From NCBI GenBank assembly GCA_022775105.1, contig JALFIX010000070.1, positions 1 to 64,000 of the forward strand: a stretch of DNA of 64,000 bases, written 5' to 3'. Below are positions 26,813-36,896 of the stretch, piece after piece. The position numbers and the translations under genes were made by a program. Under the pieces are notes generated by a model, which ran no database searches, was not told the DNA's origin, and saw nothing but the letters and a program-made list of their open reading frames with translations. Every line of letters starts with the position of its first letter. The stretch's first letter is position 1. The DNA comes from Prevotella sp. (GTDB lineage Bacteria > Bacteroidota > Bacteroidia > Bacteroidales > Bacteroidaceae).

Positions 26813-29716
26813 ATGGAAAAAATCATAAGATACCTCATCATCACACTGATATTGCTGCTCAACACGGTGATGGCTAATGGCGACAACCGGACGGAATGTG
26901 ACCGCTACCGCAAGGAAATAGCCACCGTGGACTCAGCCAGCGTGCAGAGCTACATAGCGCAGGTGAACAAGCAACGTGCCGCCAACCAGGTGGCGCAACA
27001 GACACTGCGCAACAACCACCAGAGAAACATCCTCATGACCAGCATCGTGGCGGGCGGACTGCTCGTGACGGCACTGCTCGCCATGGGACTCATTATGCTC
27101 CGGAGATACAACCGACGGCTGAGAGAGTCGGAGGAACGCCTGAACGACGCGCGACGGATGGTGGAAAACTCGGTGAGGCTGAAAAACCTCTTCCTCTCGA
27201 ACATGAGCCACGAGATACGCACTCCGCTCAACGCCCTCGCGGGATTCTCAGCCATACTGGCCGACGAGAGCCTTGACGACGAGAGCCGCAAGCAGTTTGA
27301 ATGTATCATACAGCAAAACTCCGACCTGCTCATGAAGCTCATCAACGACGTGGTGGATTTCTCCAACCAACAGAACGGCGAGATGCAGTTCCGCATGCAG
27401 AGGCACGATGCCGTGGAGATATGCCGCAATGTGGTGAAGACAGTGGATAAGGTGAAACAGACCAAAGCCACAATATCATTCACCTCCGACCTCGACTCGC
27501 TCCCCGTCACCACCGACGAGGCCCGCCTGCAGCAGCTGCTCATCAACCTGCTGGTGAACGCCAACAAGTTCACCAAGGAAGGCTCAATCACCCTCTCGCT
27601 CACCACAAAGGACAACATGGCCCACTTTGCCGTCACCGACACGGGATGCGGCATAGCCCCCGACAAGCGCGAGCAGGTGTTCAACCGGTTCGAGAAAATC
27701 AACGAAAACGCACAAGGCACGGGACTCGGACTCTCGATATGCCGATACATCATCGAGCGTCTCGGGGGCAAGATATGGGTTGACCCCGATTATGACAAGG
27801 GCGCACGATTCTGCTTCACCCACCGCCTCGTCTCCATCGCCCTCCTGCTGCTCGCCACATTCGGCTCATACGCCAAGACCGCCGAGGAAATCAAGGTTGA
27901 CAGCATGCGCAAGGAAGCAAGAAGCATGCCCCACGGCGAGCAGAGGCTGCAGAAGCTGTCGGAACTCGTCACCGTGTCGCAACTCATGCCCGACGGCATC
28001 AAGGACGCTTATCTCATGCTCGAAGAGGCGGAATATCTCAAGAACGACACCTCGCAAGCCAATGCCCTGGCATATATCGTCAATCATCACTACATGTACG
28101 ACGAAACCGTGGATAGCGTTGTCTATTGGGCAAACCACGGCCTGGAGGTGGCACGCAAATGCAAGAGCTGGAGGATGTACTTCGAGATGCAATACACGCT
28201 CATCAACTCATACATCTTCAACGGCCGGTATGAATACGCCCTCGACGAGTCGATGAAAATGCTCGAAGAAGCCACAAGGCAGAAAAACTACTCGGGCATA
28301 ACCAAGGCATACGTGGCACAGGCTCAGATATATATCGGCACATACCGATGGCACGAGGCCGACGAGGTGATACGCAAGGCTCATAAGACAATGTACAAGG
28401 AGGACGACCTGCAGATACAGTTCACAGTGCTGATGCACCTGCTCGACTACAGTATCTCGGTGCACAAGTTCGAACGCATGGGCAAGGCTCTCGACGAGAT
28501 TGAAGTCATCATGGACAAGATGCTGAAGATGGCACCGGGGATGGACATCACGCTCAACGACCACCGCCTCTTCATGGAATACTGCCACATCCTCTACTGG
28601 TCATACAGGCACGACTTCAAGAAGGCTGCCGCCCACGAGGCCAAGGGCAGGGTATTCTATGACCGCCTGAGCTATCCCCCCTACAAGCCGCTATATCTCT
28701 ACGCCCTCTGCTTCAACCGCATAGAGCGCGGGATGCTCGACGAGGCAATGCAAATCAACCTGAAGGCCACGAAACAAAGCGAGGAAATCAACGTAAGGAC
28801 AGCCAACAAGATGTTCTGCCTCACGATGCAGGCCGACATCCTCTACAAGCAGCAACGCTACGGTGAGGCCCTCGCCATATACAAGCGGCTAAAGCACACC
28901 ACCGACTCCATAAGCTCAGTCATGTCGAAGGAGCAGATTGACGAGCTTCAGAAAATCAGCCATATCAGCAACCTGAAAGCCGAGGAGGAAAAGCTGAAGG
29001 CACAGAGTGCCACGGTCGTAATGGTGCTCTTAGGCATAGTGATGACAGTGCTCACAGGCATTATGATGAGACTCGCACTGACCCACCGCCGACTGAAATG
29101 CACTGAGAGCGAGACCGCAAAGGCTCTCGAGGAGTCGAAGGAGAACAACCGTCAGAAGGAGCGGTTCTTCAACACCATGAGTCAGGCCATACGCACTCCG
29201 CTGCAGGAGGTGATGGACATGTCGAAGAGGATGGTGGAGGACACGACGCTCACGGTGGAACAACGCTCCCGGATGGCGGACAACATCCGCAGCCACACCG
29301 ACCGCCTGATGTATCTCGTGACGGGCGTGCTCGACCTCTCGCGCCTTGAGTCGGGCATGACCAAATGGCAGATTTCCCCGCATGACTTCATTGCCGTATG
29401 CCGTGATGCCATGGCCATGGCTTCGGCGAAATGGCCCGCAGCCCGATACGAGCTCGACACCGACGTTGAGGAATTCCCCTGCGACATCGACGCCCCACGC
29501 CTGCAGCAAGTGATAGAGAGCCAGCTGACGGGCACCATCGACCTCCCCGATTTCGAAGGCGAGGTGCGCATCATCATCCGCCACAAAGCCTCCTCCCTCT
29601 ATCTCAAAATAGAAGACAGTCCCCTCGTCTCACAACCCCAGAACGAGATCACCCAATTGCGTCAGGACATCAACCGCCTGACCCTCGCTTATTTCCCGTT
29701 CCTCAAGATACTATAG
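26813..29716 (+). CDS. Double sensor kinase: active HK fused to TPR pseudo-kinase
   Basis: This protein of about 967 residues starts at MEKIIRYL. Order: TM helix 5-20; short periplasmic loop; TM 73-96; HisKA with phospho-acceptor His133 in MSHEIRTPLNAL; HATPase with QQLLINLLVNANKF (N box, about 240), DTGCGIAP (about 277) and GTGLGLSICRYI (about 303). The first kinase ends at about 337 (KGARFCFTHRL), where stand-alone Bacteroidales kinases normally stop. A signal/TM helix (LVSIALLLLATFGSYA) follows at once, then roughly 400 residues of TPR-like helices, a TM helix near 745 and a second HisKA-like segment, MSQAIRTPL, in which the His is Gln. The final ATPase-like part lacks recognisable N, G1 and G2 boxes. 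Topology is consistent: both kinase parts cytoplasmic, TPR periplasmic. Confidence 0.85.
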   Translation: MEKIIRYLIITLILLLNTVMANGDNRTECDRYRKEIATVDSASVQSYIAQVNKQRAANQVAQQTLRNNHQRNILMTSIVAGGLLVTALLAMGLIMLRRYNRRLRESEERLNDARRMVENSVRLKNLFLSNMSHEIRTPLNALAGFSAILADESLDDESRKQFECIIQQNSDLLMKLINDVVDFSNQQNGEMQFRMQRHDAVEICRNVVKTVDKVKQTKATISFTSDLDSLPVTTDEARLQQLLINLLVNANKFTKEGSITLSLTTKDNMAHFAVTDTGCGIAPDKREQVFNRFEKINENAQGTGLGLSICRYIIERLGGKIWVDPDYDKGARFCFTHRLVSIALLLLATFGSYAKTAEEIKVDSMRKEARSMPHGEQRLQKLSELVTVSQLMPDGIKDAYLMLEEAEYLKNDTSQANALAYIVNHHYMYDETVDSVVYWANHGLEVARKCKSWRMYFEMQYTLINSYIFNGRYEYALDESMKMLEEATRQKNYSGITKAYVAQAQIYIGTYRWHEADEVIRKAHKTMYKEDDLQIQFTVLMHLLDYSISVHKFERMGKALDEIEVIMDKMLKMAPGMDITLNDHRLFMEYCHILYWSYRHDFKKAAAHEAKGRVFYDRLSYPPYKPLYLYALCFNRIERGMLDEAMQINLKATKQSEEINVRTANKMFCLTMQADILYKQQRYGEALAIYKRLKHTTDSISSVMSKEQIDELQKISHISNLKAEEEKLKAQSATVVMVLLGIVMTVLTGIMMRLALTHRRLKCTESETAKALEESKENNRQKERFFNTMSQAIRTPLQEVMDMSKRMVEDTTLTVEQRSRMADNIRSHTDRLMYLVTGVLDLSRLESGMTKWQISPHDFIAVCRDAMAMASAKWPAARYELDTDVEEFPCDIDAPRLQQVIESQLTGTIDLPDFEGEVRIIIRHKASSLYLKIEDSPLVSQPQNEITQLRQDINRLTLAYFPFLKIL

Positions 29717-29773
29717 TATGACAAATCTTCAGTAATTGTACGACTATCTCGGAGGTTTTTAATTAGACCACAA

Positions 29774-31789
29774 TTATGGAGTCAACTGATTATTCACCAT
29801 TCGCGTCATGTATGACTGGATGATGGCTTTCACTTGACGCTCCATATCTGTGGCTACCTTTGTCTCTTTCGACAATAGGTTGTCTTTGAGCATGAGGTCG
29901 GTGCGGAATCTATATAGGGCCTTGGCCTTCTGTCCGTCGAATTGCAGGAGCCAGTCGCCCTTGACGTATTGGTACATGCCGTTGAGATAGTTCACTGCCC
30001 ATGTGTCCTCGTCCTTAGTCGTGAGCAGGTCGCAACCAAATGCCACATACTTGCGGTCATATCCTAAATAAGACAATACCGTGGGCATGATGTCAATCTG
30101 TTGCGCGATGGCGTTGCGCATACCTGGTTTCAAGTCTCCGCTTGGATCGAAGAAGATAATCGGCGAGCAAAATCCGCCGAGGTCTGTCTGATAATACGCA
30201 TGGTCGCTCAGGTTGGTGTGGTCGCTTGTTATTACAAACAAGGTGTTGTTATACCAAGGTTGCTTCTTGGCCTTCTCGAAGAACAGGCGCAAGGCATTGT
30301 CTGTGTATCTTATGCACTTGTGTATGGCTATGCCCTCTTCCTTATATATATCCTTGTATTTCTCAGGTATCTTGTAGGGATGATGGGATGAGGCGGTGAA
30401 GACAGCCGACACAAAAGGTTGCTTGAACTCTGACATCTTCGTGGCAAAGAACTGCAGGAATGGTTCATCCCATATAGCCCACATGCCGTCGAAGTCGTTG
30501 TCGCCTCCAAACCGTTTGTCGGCATCATATTCCGTTCTGCCGAAATAGTCGATAAATCCAGTCTTGCGCGCAAATGCCTGGAAACCCATCGAGCCGTTCT
30601 CTGCCCCGTGGAAGAAGGCTGAATAATATCCCTTGTTCTTCAGTTCGCCCGCAATTCCGCTCACGTCGTTCATCGAGGCGGGAGTGAGGAAGAACGGTTC
30701 TACAAACATCGGGATGCTCGACAATATGCTCGGCATACCGTCGATGCTCTTCCTACCGTTGCAATAAGAGTAGAGGAATGTCTGGCTATGCTGCATCAGT
30801 GAATCCACAAAAGGAGTATATCCCTTGTATTTCCCTCCGTCGAGCCATTTGTTGTAGCCACCGATATATTCCCTTCCGAAACTCTCGACGATTAGAATCA
30901 CTACGTTCTTCTTTGATGACTGATTACTGATTATTGATGATTGATTATTGATTATTGATGACTGATTATTTCTGAGGGGTGAATATAGTGCGTTCATTTC
31001 TTCCTCTGACATATATTCGGGAATCTCGAAGACCTTTTTGCCTATGGTGCGGATGAGCGAGAATGGGGTGTTGAGCACAATGCCAGCCTCCTGTGGATGA
31101 GCCACATATTGGTTGGCATTGCTGATGGTTATAGGTCTCACGGCTGTGGTTGCACCACCGCGCATACCGCATATACAAAGAGGGATAAAGAGCCCGAAGC
31201 AAACTGTCTGCACAATGTAATATCTGACGAGTTCCCTGCCTCGTGGCTTGCCTGCAGCGTAAGTCCTTAGCTTGCTATTGCCCAACAGATTGCCATCACC
31301 CATGAAATAGAATTTCCACAATCCCCACATTAATATAATAAATAGGAGAACAAGATACCAGTGGCTGAGGAACTCCACACCGATGACACTGCCGATGTTC
31401 CCCTCGTTGCTGAACTCCGAGAACACGGTGGTGGTAGTGCGTCGCATGGTGTATTTGAAATACACGCAGTCGGCGAGGTTGGCGGCTAAGCATGCTCCAT
31501 TCACTATGATATACACCCACTTGGCCGTCATCTGCCATCCCCTCATCTCCTTATAATGCAGAGGTATTAGCATCAGCAAGGCATATAATACATTAGTATA
31601 TAGTATGGCAGAAGTGTCGAACATCCATGCCCCATGCATCATCTCCGGCACTGAACTCCATTGGAAATCCGAGGCGAACATTCCCCAGTTCTCCATCACG
31701 AATGCCACACGGCACACGCCGTAGGCAATATATATTAATATAAGGTTAAGTAAAAACCTCAAAGGTGTTGTTCCTAATAAATTCTTCAT
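29774..31789 (-). CDS. LTA-synthase-family sulfatase-like phosphotransferase
   Basis: This 671-residue inner-membrane enzyme has about five N-terminal helices (to residue about 225) and a periplasmic alkaline-phosphatase-superfamily domain. Active-site features are NVVILIVESFGREY (metal Glu), GYTPFVDSL (nucleophile Thr) and TSDHTNLSDHAYY (metal Asp/His). Homologues transfer phosphoglycerol or phosphoethanolamine to envelope glycans; the acceptor here is unknown. The linker between membrane and catalytic parts contains a low-complexity NQSSIINNQSSIISNQSS tract encoded by a tandem DNA repeat. It converges on the histidine kinase gene. Confidence 0.87.
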   Translation of the reverse strand: MKNLLGTTPLRFLLNLILIYIAYGVCRVAFVMENWGMFASDFQWSSVPEMMHGAWMFDTSAILYTNVLYALLMLIPLHYKEMRGWQMTAKWVYIIVNGACLAANLADCVYFKYTMRRTTTTVFSEFSNEGNIGSVIGVEFLSHWYLVLLFIILMWGLWKFYFMGDGNLLGNSKLRTYAAGKPRGRELVRYYIVQTVCFGLFIPLCICGMRGGATTAVRPITISNANQYVAHPQEAGIVLNTPFSLIRTIGKKVFEIPEYMSEEEMNALYSPLRNNQSSIINNQSSIISNQSSKKNVVILIVESFGREYIGGYNKWLDGGKYKGYTPFVDSLMQHSQTFLYSYCNGRKSIDGMPSILSSIPMFVEPFFLTPASMNDVSGIAGELKNKGYYSAFFHGAENGSMGFQAFARKTGFIDYFGRTEYDADKRFGGDNDFDGMWAIWDEPFLQFFATKMSEFKQPFVSAVFTASSHHPYKIPEKYKDIYKEEGIAIHKCIRYTDNALRLFFEKAKKQPWYNNTLFVITSDHTNLSDHAYYQTDLGGFCSPIIFFDPSGDLKPGMRNAIAQQIDIMPTVLSYLGYDRKYVAFGCDLLTTKDEDTWAVNYLNGMYQYVKGDWLLQFDGQKAKALYRFRTDLMLKDNLLSKETKVATDMERQVKAIIQSYMTRMVNNQLTP
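30914..30970. repeat. ATTGATGATT-type tandem repeat inside a coding linker
   Basis: About five imperfect units related to GATTATTGATGATT occupy the linker of the LTA-synthase-like gene in frame and yield the NQSSII repeats. Similar A/T repeats are usually intergenic in these genomes. Confidence 0.8.
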
Positions 31790-31810
31790 TTAATAATATT
31801 TTTCACTTAA

Positions 31811-31933
31811 TAAACACAGAGTCACGGAGTTGCAGAGTTTTTTAATTTTTCAACACAAAGCTACAAAGCTTACATAAACCTTTGTTCCTTTGTGTTTAAA
31901 TAAAACCTCTGTTCCTCAGTGTCTCTGTGTTTA
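31811..31933. repeat. Concentric ACACAGAG / ACACAAAG inverted repeats
   Basis: An outer pair (AAACACAGAGTCACGGAG at the left, CTCAGTGTCTCTGTGTTT at the right) encloses an inner pair (CAACACAAAGCTACAAAG and CTTTGTTCCTTTGTGTT). The structure fills the gap between the ZIP gene and the LTA-synthase-like gene (both minus). It is the same general design as 21107-21290. Confidence 0.75.
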
Positions 31934-31951
31934 CCCCATAAAAGATTATTT

Positions 31952-32737
31952 TCAACACCCCAGCGCCACGTCCAGCACCATCATCAGCACAAATCCAATG
32001 GCGAAGCCAATGGTGCTGATATTGCTGTGCTCACCTGCACTCGCCTCGGGGATAAGCTCCTCAATCACCACATACAGCATCGAGCCGGCTGCAAAGGCAA
32101 GCATATAAGGCATTGCGGGAGTGAGCCACGACGTGAGCAGGATAACGAGTATAGCCCCGATAGGCTCCACAATACCGCTCATACTGCCGATTAGGAAAGA
32201 GCGCCAGCGCGAGTTGCCTTCCGCCTTCAGAGGCATCGACACAATAGCCCCTTCGGGAATATTCTGTATGGCAATACCTATTGACATCGTCAGGGCACCC
32301 ATTGCCGTAATGCCCATATCCCCTGAAAGGAATCCTGAAAGCACCACTCCCACAGCCATTCCCTCGGGCAGATTGTGAATGGTGACCGCAAGCGAGAGCA
32401 TCGCCGTGCGCGAGAGTCCTGACTTCATTCCCTCGGGATGGTCGTCGCCTATATGCAAGTGGGGAGTGAACTGGTCGATGGCAAGTAGGAATCCTATGCC
32501 AAGCAAGAATCCCACTGCCGACGGCAAAACCCTCATAATACCCTCCGCATCGGCGGTAAACTCGAGACTTGGCATAAGCAGCGACCAGAACGATGCCGCC
32601 ACCATCACTCCCGAGGCAAAGCCGAGGAGCGATTTCTGCACCACCACATTCATCTCATGGCGCATGAAAAACACGAATGACGCGCCAAGTACAGTGCCCA
32701 AGAATGGCACCAATAAACCTATTGCAATTCCGTCCAT
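31952..32737 (-). CDS. ZIP-family metal transporter (GufA-like)
   Basis: This 261-residue inner-membrane protein has eight helices. The metal-site motifs are HNLPEGMAVG in helix 4 and IQNIPEGAIV in helix 5; the Gln in place of His in helix 5 marks the GufA/ZIP11 branch rather than classical ZupT. IEELIPEASAGEHS gives a third acidic/His cluster. It probably imports zinc or other divalent metals. A TAATTTTG box (complement of 32755-32762) lies just upstream. It is divergent from cellobiose phosphorylase. Confidence 0.9.
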   Translation of the reverse strand: MDGIAIGLLVPFLGTVLGASFVFFMRHEMNVVVQKSLLGFASGVMVAASFWSLLMPSLEFTADAEGIMRVLPSAVGFLLGIGFLLAIDQFTPHLHIGDDHPEGMKSGLSRTAMLSLAVTIHNLPEGMAVGVVLSGFLSGDMGITAMGALTMSIGIAIQNIPEGAIVSMPLKAEGNSRWRSFLIGSMSGIVEPIGAILVILLTSWLTPAMPYMLAFAAGSMLYVVIEELIPEASAGEHSNISTIGFAIGFVLMMVLDVALGC

Positions 32738-32813
32738 ATAATTAAATTATGCTGCAAAATTAATCATTTTATTGCATATCTTATTCAATTTGCAAACATT
32801 TAACACCAAACTC

Positions 32814-32844
32814 TTGTCAGATTAAGGAAAAAAAGCTATTTTTG
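32814..32844 (+). promoter_or_regulatory. Promoter of cellobiose phosphorylase
   Basis: TTG (32814-32816), 20 nt, TATTTTTG (32837-32844), 46 nt before the ATG at 32891. Confidence 0.7.
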
Positions 32845-32890
32845 CACAAAAAAAAGTATTAACCAGAACTTAATAATACAAAAAGACAAA

Positions 32891-35368
32891 ATGGAAAAAA
32901 GGTACGGACATTTCGATGACGCCAACCGTGAGTATGTCATCACCGACCCCAAGACCCCATGGCCTTGGATCAATTATCTCGGCAACGAGGATTTCTTTTC
33001 ACTGATATCCAACACCGCCGGTGGATATAGTTTCTATAAGGATGCCAAGTTCCGCCGCATCACCCGCTATCGCTACAACAATGTGCCGATGGACAACGAC
33101 GGACGCTATTTCTACATCAAGGATGGCGACACGATATGGAGTCCGGGATGGAAACCGTGCCGCACGCCACTCGACTCCTACGAGTGCCGCCATGGTATGG
33201 GATATACGCGCATCACCGGTGTGAAGAACGGCATCGAGGCTTCCGCCCTCTTCTTCGTGCCTCTCAAAACTTGGGCTGAGGTGCAGAAGCTCACATTGCG
33301 CAACACAACCGCTGAGCCTAAGAGCCTGAAACTTTTCTCTTTCACCGAGTGGTGCCTGTGGAATGCCGCCACCGATATGGAGAACTTCCAGCGCAACTTC
33401 TCTACCGGTGAGGTGGAGATTGAAGGCTCTACCATATATCACAAGACTGAGTACCGCGAGCGTCGCAATCACTATGCTTTCTATACGGTAAACACTGATA
33501 TCCAAGGATTTGACACCGACCGCGAGACCTTCGTGGGATTGTATAGCGAGAAATCAGCCCCCGATGCAGTCGTGGAGGGCAAGCCCCGCAACAGTCATGC
33601 CCACGGATGGAGTCCTATCGCCTCACAATATATAGAGGTGGAGCTTGCCCCTGGGGAAAGCAAGGACTTCGTGTTCCTCCTCGGATATATCGAAAATGAG
33701 CAGGATGAGAAGTTCGAGTCCAAGCAGGTTATCAATAAGACCAAGGCACACACCCTTATCGAGGCTTTCAACACTACGGCCAAGGCTGACGCCGCCTTTG
33801 CACAGTTGAAGGACTACTGGAACCGGCTGCTTTCTATATATAGTGTGAAGAGCGGCAACGACAAGCTCGACCGCATGGTGAACATCTGGAACCAATACCA
33901 GTGTATGGTGACGTTCAACTTCTCACGTTCTGCCTCGTTCTTCGAGAGTGGAGTAGGGCGTGGAATGGGATTCCGCGACTCCAACCAGGACCTCGTCGGT
34001 TTTGTTCATCTTGTGCCAAGTCGTGCACGTCAGCGCATCATCGACATCGCCTCTACTCAGTTCCCCGACGGAGGATGCTACCATCAGTATCAGCCCCTCA
34101 CCAAGCGAGGAAACAACGATATCGGTGGCGGATTCAACGACGACCCATGCTGGCTCATCTTCGGTACTGCCGCCTATCTCAAGGAGACTGGCGACTTCTC
34201 TATCCTTGTCGAACCAGTGCCATTCGACAATCAACCAGGAAGCGAGAAAACCCTCTTTGAACATCTCAAGATATCAATGGAGCATGTCACCAATAACCTC
34301 GGTCCTCATGCCTTGCCACTCATCGGTCGTGCCGACTGGAACGACTGTCTCAACCTCAACTGCTTCTCTTGGGATCCCAACGAGAGTTTCCAAACCACAG
34401 AGAACAAGAGCGAAGGCTCGAAGGCTGAATCACTCATGATTGCAGGCTTGTTCGTGGTTACAGGCAAGGAATATGCAAAGCTCTGCCGCACTCTCGCCGC
34501 CCGTGGTGAGGATGCCGCCAAATATGGCATTGCCGACTTCACCGCCGAGGCAGATGCCATGGAGAAGGCAGTGAACAGCATGGACGAGGCTGTGCAGAAG
34601 CACGGATGGGACGGCGAGTGGTATCTCCGTGCCTACGACTTCTATGGCAACAAGATTGGTTCAAGCGAGAACGAGGAAGGCAAGATCTTCATCGAGAGCC
34701 AGGGCTGGTGCACCATGGCTGGCATCGGACTCGACAAGGGTATGGTTGACAAGGCCATAGACTCAGTTGAGAAGATGATGGACTGCGAGCATGGCATTGT
34801 GCTCAACAATCCCGCCTATACCGTATATCACGTCGAGATGGGTGAGATTTCATCCTATCCCGAGGGCTACAAGGAGAATGCCGGAATATTCTGCCACAAC
34901 AACCCATGGGTTATCATCGGTATGACAGTGGCAGGACGAGGCAACGAGGCTTGGGAGCACTACACCAAGATTCTGCCTTCATACGTGGAGGAAAGTCAAC
35001 AGACTCTCCACAAGGTTGAGCCATACGTCAACTGTCAGATGGTGGCAGGTAAGGATGCCTACAAGCCCGGCGAGGGCAAGAACTCATGGCTCACAGGAAC
35101 TGCCGCATGGATGTGGCTCACCGTCAGCCAGTATATCCTCGGCATCCAGCCCGACTACGACGGACTTGCCGTTCGTCCCTGTCTCCCTTCCACAGCCAAG
35201 GAATACACCGTCACCCGTCGTTATCGTGATGCCGAATATGTCATCACCGTCAAGAACCCCGACGGCAAGCAGTCTGCCAAGGTGTCTCTCGTAATCGATG
35301 GACAGCCCGTAGCCGGCGACGTGATACCCTACGCTCCCGGCAAGCACGAGGTAGTGGCAACGCTTTAA
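32891..35368 (+). CDS. Cellobiose phosphorylase (GH94)
   Basis: This 825-residue cytosolic enzyme converts cellobiose and phosphate to glucose 1-phosphate and glucose. The N-terminal beta-sandwich opens with the very conserved [17 protein letters not shown] and [19 protein letters not shown]. The (alpha/alpha)6 catalytic part has [24 protein letters not shown] and [19 protein letters not shown], with the catalytic Asp among these blocks. No signal peptide is present, as expected. The protein resembles the cellobiose rather than the chitobiose or cellodextrin branch. It has its own promoter and is followed by repeat copy D. Confidence 0.94.
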   Translation: MEKRYGHFDDANREYVITDPKTPWPWINYLGNEDFFSLISNTAGGYSFYKDAKFRRITRYRYNNVPMDNDGRYFYIKDGDTIWSPGWKPCRTPLDSYECRHGMGYTRITGVKNGIEASALFFVPLKTWAEVQKLTLRNTTAEPKSLKLFSFTEWCLWNAATDMENFQRNFSTGEVEIEGSTIYHKTEYRERRNHYAFYTVNTDIQGFDTDRETFVGLYSEKSAPDAVVEGKPRNSHAHGWSPIASQYIEVELAPGESKDFVFLLGYIENEQDEKFESKQVINKTKAHTLIEAFNTTAKADAAFAQLKDYWNRLLSIYSVKSGNDKLDRMVNIWNQYQCMVTFNFSRSASFFESGVGRGMGFRDSNQDLVGFVHLVPSRARQRIIDIASTQFPDGGCYHQYQPLTKRGNNDIGGGFNDDPCWLIFGTAAYLKETGDFSILVEPVPFDNQPGSEKTLFEHLKISMEHVTNNLGPHALPLIGRADWNDCLNLNCFSWDPNESFQTTENKSEGSKAESLMIAGLFVVTGKEYAKLCRTLAARGEDAAKYGIADFTAEADAMEKAVNSMDEAVQKHGWDGEWYLRAYDFYGNKIGSSENEEGKIFIESQGWCTMAGIGLDKGMVDKAIDSVEKMMDCEHGIVLNNPAYTVYHVEMGEISSYPEGYKENAGIFCHNNPWVIIGMTVAGRGNEAWEHYTKILPSYVEESQQTLHKVEPYVNCQMVAGKDAYKPGEGKNSWLTGTAAWMWLTVSQYILGIQPDYDGLAVRPCLPSTAKEYTVTRRYRDAEYVITVKNPDGKQSAKVSLVIDGQPVAGDVIPYAPGKHEVVATL

Positions 35369-35391
35369 TTATTAACTCAACTTACGGAAGT

Positions 35392-35491
35392 GGGGAAGTT
35401 AAAGAAGTTAAGGGAGTTAAAGACGTATGTTTTTCCCCCGAAAACTTCCTAAATGAACGAAAAGACAATTGTCTTTAACTCCTTTAACTCC
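35392..35491. repeat. GGAGTTAAA palindromic element, copy D
   Basis: This is the most diverged copy: GAAGTTAAAGAAGTTAAGGG, core GACGTATGTTTTTCCCCCG and AAAGACAATTGTC, then TTTAACTCC units. It lies between GH94 and the hydrolase gene, both plus strand, in the same orientation to transcription as the other copies. Confidence 0.8.
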
Positions 35492-35530
35492 AAAAAGTTG
35501 AGCAAATGCGAAACTTAAGTTATAAATTTT

Positions 35531-36865
35531 ATGAAGGTATTAAGGAGATTTCTTGTCGTTTTGTCGGTATTGCTGGCATCGACATCTGTGGTGGCTGAGT
35601 CCACCGAACCGGTAGTCGGAATTGTCAACCGCACGAATTGCGGTGGTTTTTGGCGTTATGACTTCAACTATGAGACTGTTGATGCCGACGGCGAGACACC
35701 CATCGTGCTCTCCGCAGCCATCTTCATGACCCCGGATGTTCACGACAAGGAACTGAAGGCTAAAGGATGTGGACTGATTAACCACTACACCATCACCGAC
35801 GACACGCAGCGCCCCACCAACGTGCAAAGTGGATTCACGCTCGAAGGAATCCTGACCAACTCAAACTATTTCATGATTGAGTCAGACGGATTCGGGTTCG
35901 GACTTGATGTAAAGAACAACCAGAAGTACCTTCAGGGCAGGGCGGCGGCACGTGTGAACATCGACGCATTCCTTGCCGGGCGCAAGCTGCTGGAGGCTGA
36001 GGGATATGAATATGAGAACGTGGTGCTCAACCTCGGCTATTCCCAAGGCGGCAACTCGGGCATGTGGGTCAACCGTCTTGTGGCAGAGGGCTATCGCAGT
36101 GATGAACTGCCCAAGATTGATTATTGCATCATCGGCGGCGGTCCCTACGACATGTATGCGCATTACCGCAAACTTGCATCGGATAATATGTCGCAATACC
36201 CTGTAGCCCTGCCCCTTATCCTCAGCGGAATGATTGACGCAGGTGGATATAAGGTGAAGAACGAGGACCTTTTCAACGACGATTTCGTGCAATATCTGCC
36301 CGAACTGTTCGACTCAAAGGAACACGACACGGATTACATCAACAACTTCATCTACGAGAAGTATGGTAGTGCCAACGACAAAAGTCTGCCTATCGACAAA
36401 ATTGTGAAACCGGCATTCTTCGACGAGGACAGTGAGACGATGCAGGATATCATCTATCACCTGAAGCAGAACTCCCTCGTATATGACACATGGAAGCCAG
36501 AGAATACCGACCGTATCTCATTTGTACATTCCACGGCCGACGAGGTTGTCCCCTTCCTCAACCAGGAAAGCATGGAGACCCATCTGCTTGCCAATGGCTA
36601 TGACACCTTCGACATCGACGACTCCTCCACCGAAAAACATACCGACACCGGCACTTATTATGTATTGAAGGCAGCTGTGCTTATCAGTTCATTTGTCCCT
36701 GCAGGCTTGGAGGACGTGTTCAGCAGGATGCCGGCTGAGAACACTCACGACATCTACAGTATCGACGGCCGCCTGATTCGCAAGAACACAACGCTTAGCG
36801 ATGCCTTCCGCACATTGCCCAAGGGAGTATATGTCATTAACGGACGCAAGATTGTCAAGGAGTAA
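35531..36865 (+). CDS. Secreted alpha/beta-hydrolase with C-terminal sorting-like domain
   Basis: This 444-residue protein has a signal peptide (MKVLRRFLVVLSVLLASTSVVA). The central region looks like a secretory-lipase/alpha-beta hydrolase fold with nucleophile Ser in LGYSQGGN (about residue 175), a possible acid in HSTADEVVPF and a His in SSTEKHTDTG. The last 40 residues (DIYSIDGRLIRKN, LPKGVYVINGRKIVK) match the type A C-terminal sorting domain style of Bacteroidota type IX secretion cargo. The substrate is unknown; an esterase role is inference from the fold. Confidence 0.7.
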   Translation: MKVLRRFLVVLSVLLASTSVVAESTEPVVGIVNRTNCGGFWRYDFNYETVDADGETPIVLSAAIFMTPDVHDKELKAKGCGLINHYTITDDTQRPTNVQSGFTLEGILTNSNYFMIESDGFGFGLDVKNNQKYLQGRAAARVNIDAFLAGRKLLEAEGYEYENVVLNLGYSQGGNSGMWVNRLVAEGYRSDELPKIDYCIIGGGPYDMYAHYRKLASDNMSQYPVALPLILSGMIDAGGYKVKNEDLFNDDFVQYLPELFDSKEHDTDYINNFIYEKYGSANDKSLPIDKIVKPAFFDEDSETMQDIIYHLKQNSLVYDTWKPENTDRISFVHSTADEVVPFLNQESMETHLLANGYDTFDIDDSSTEKHTDTGTYYVLKAAVLISSFVPAGLEDVFSRMPAENTHDIYSIDGRLIRKNTTLSDAFRTLPKGVYVINGRKIVKE

Positions 36866-36896
36866 ACAGTGACTTCACTCTTCATTCCATCGAACA

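Noticed and set aside
29030-29584. 184-aa minus-strand ORF inside the histidine kinase gene
   Set aside because: Shadow of the coding frame; no motif, no promoter.
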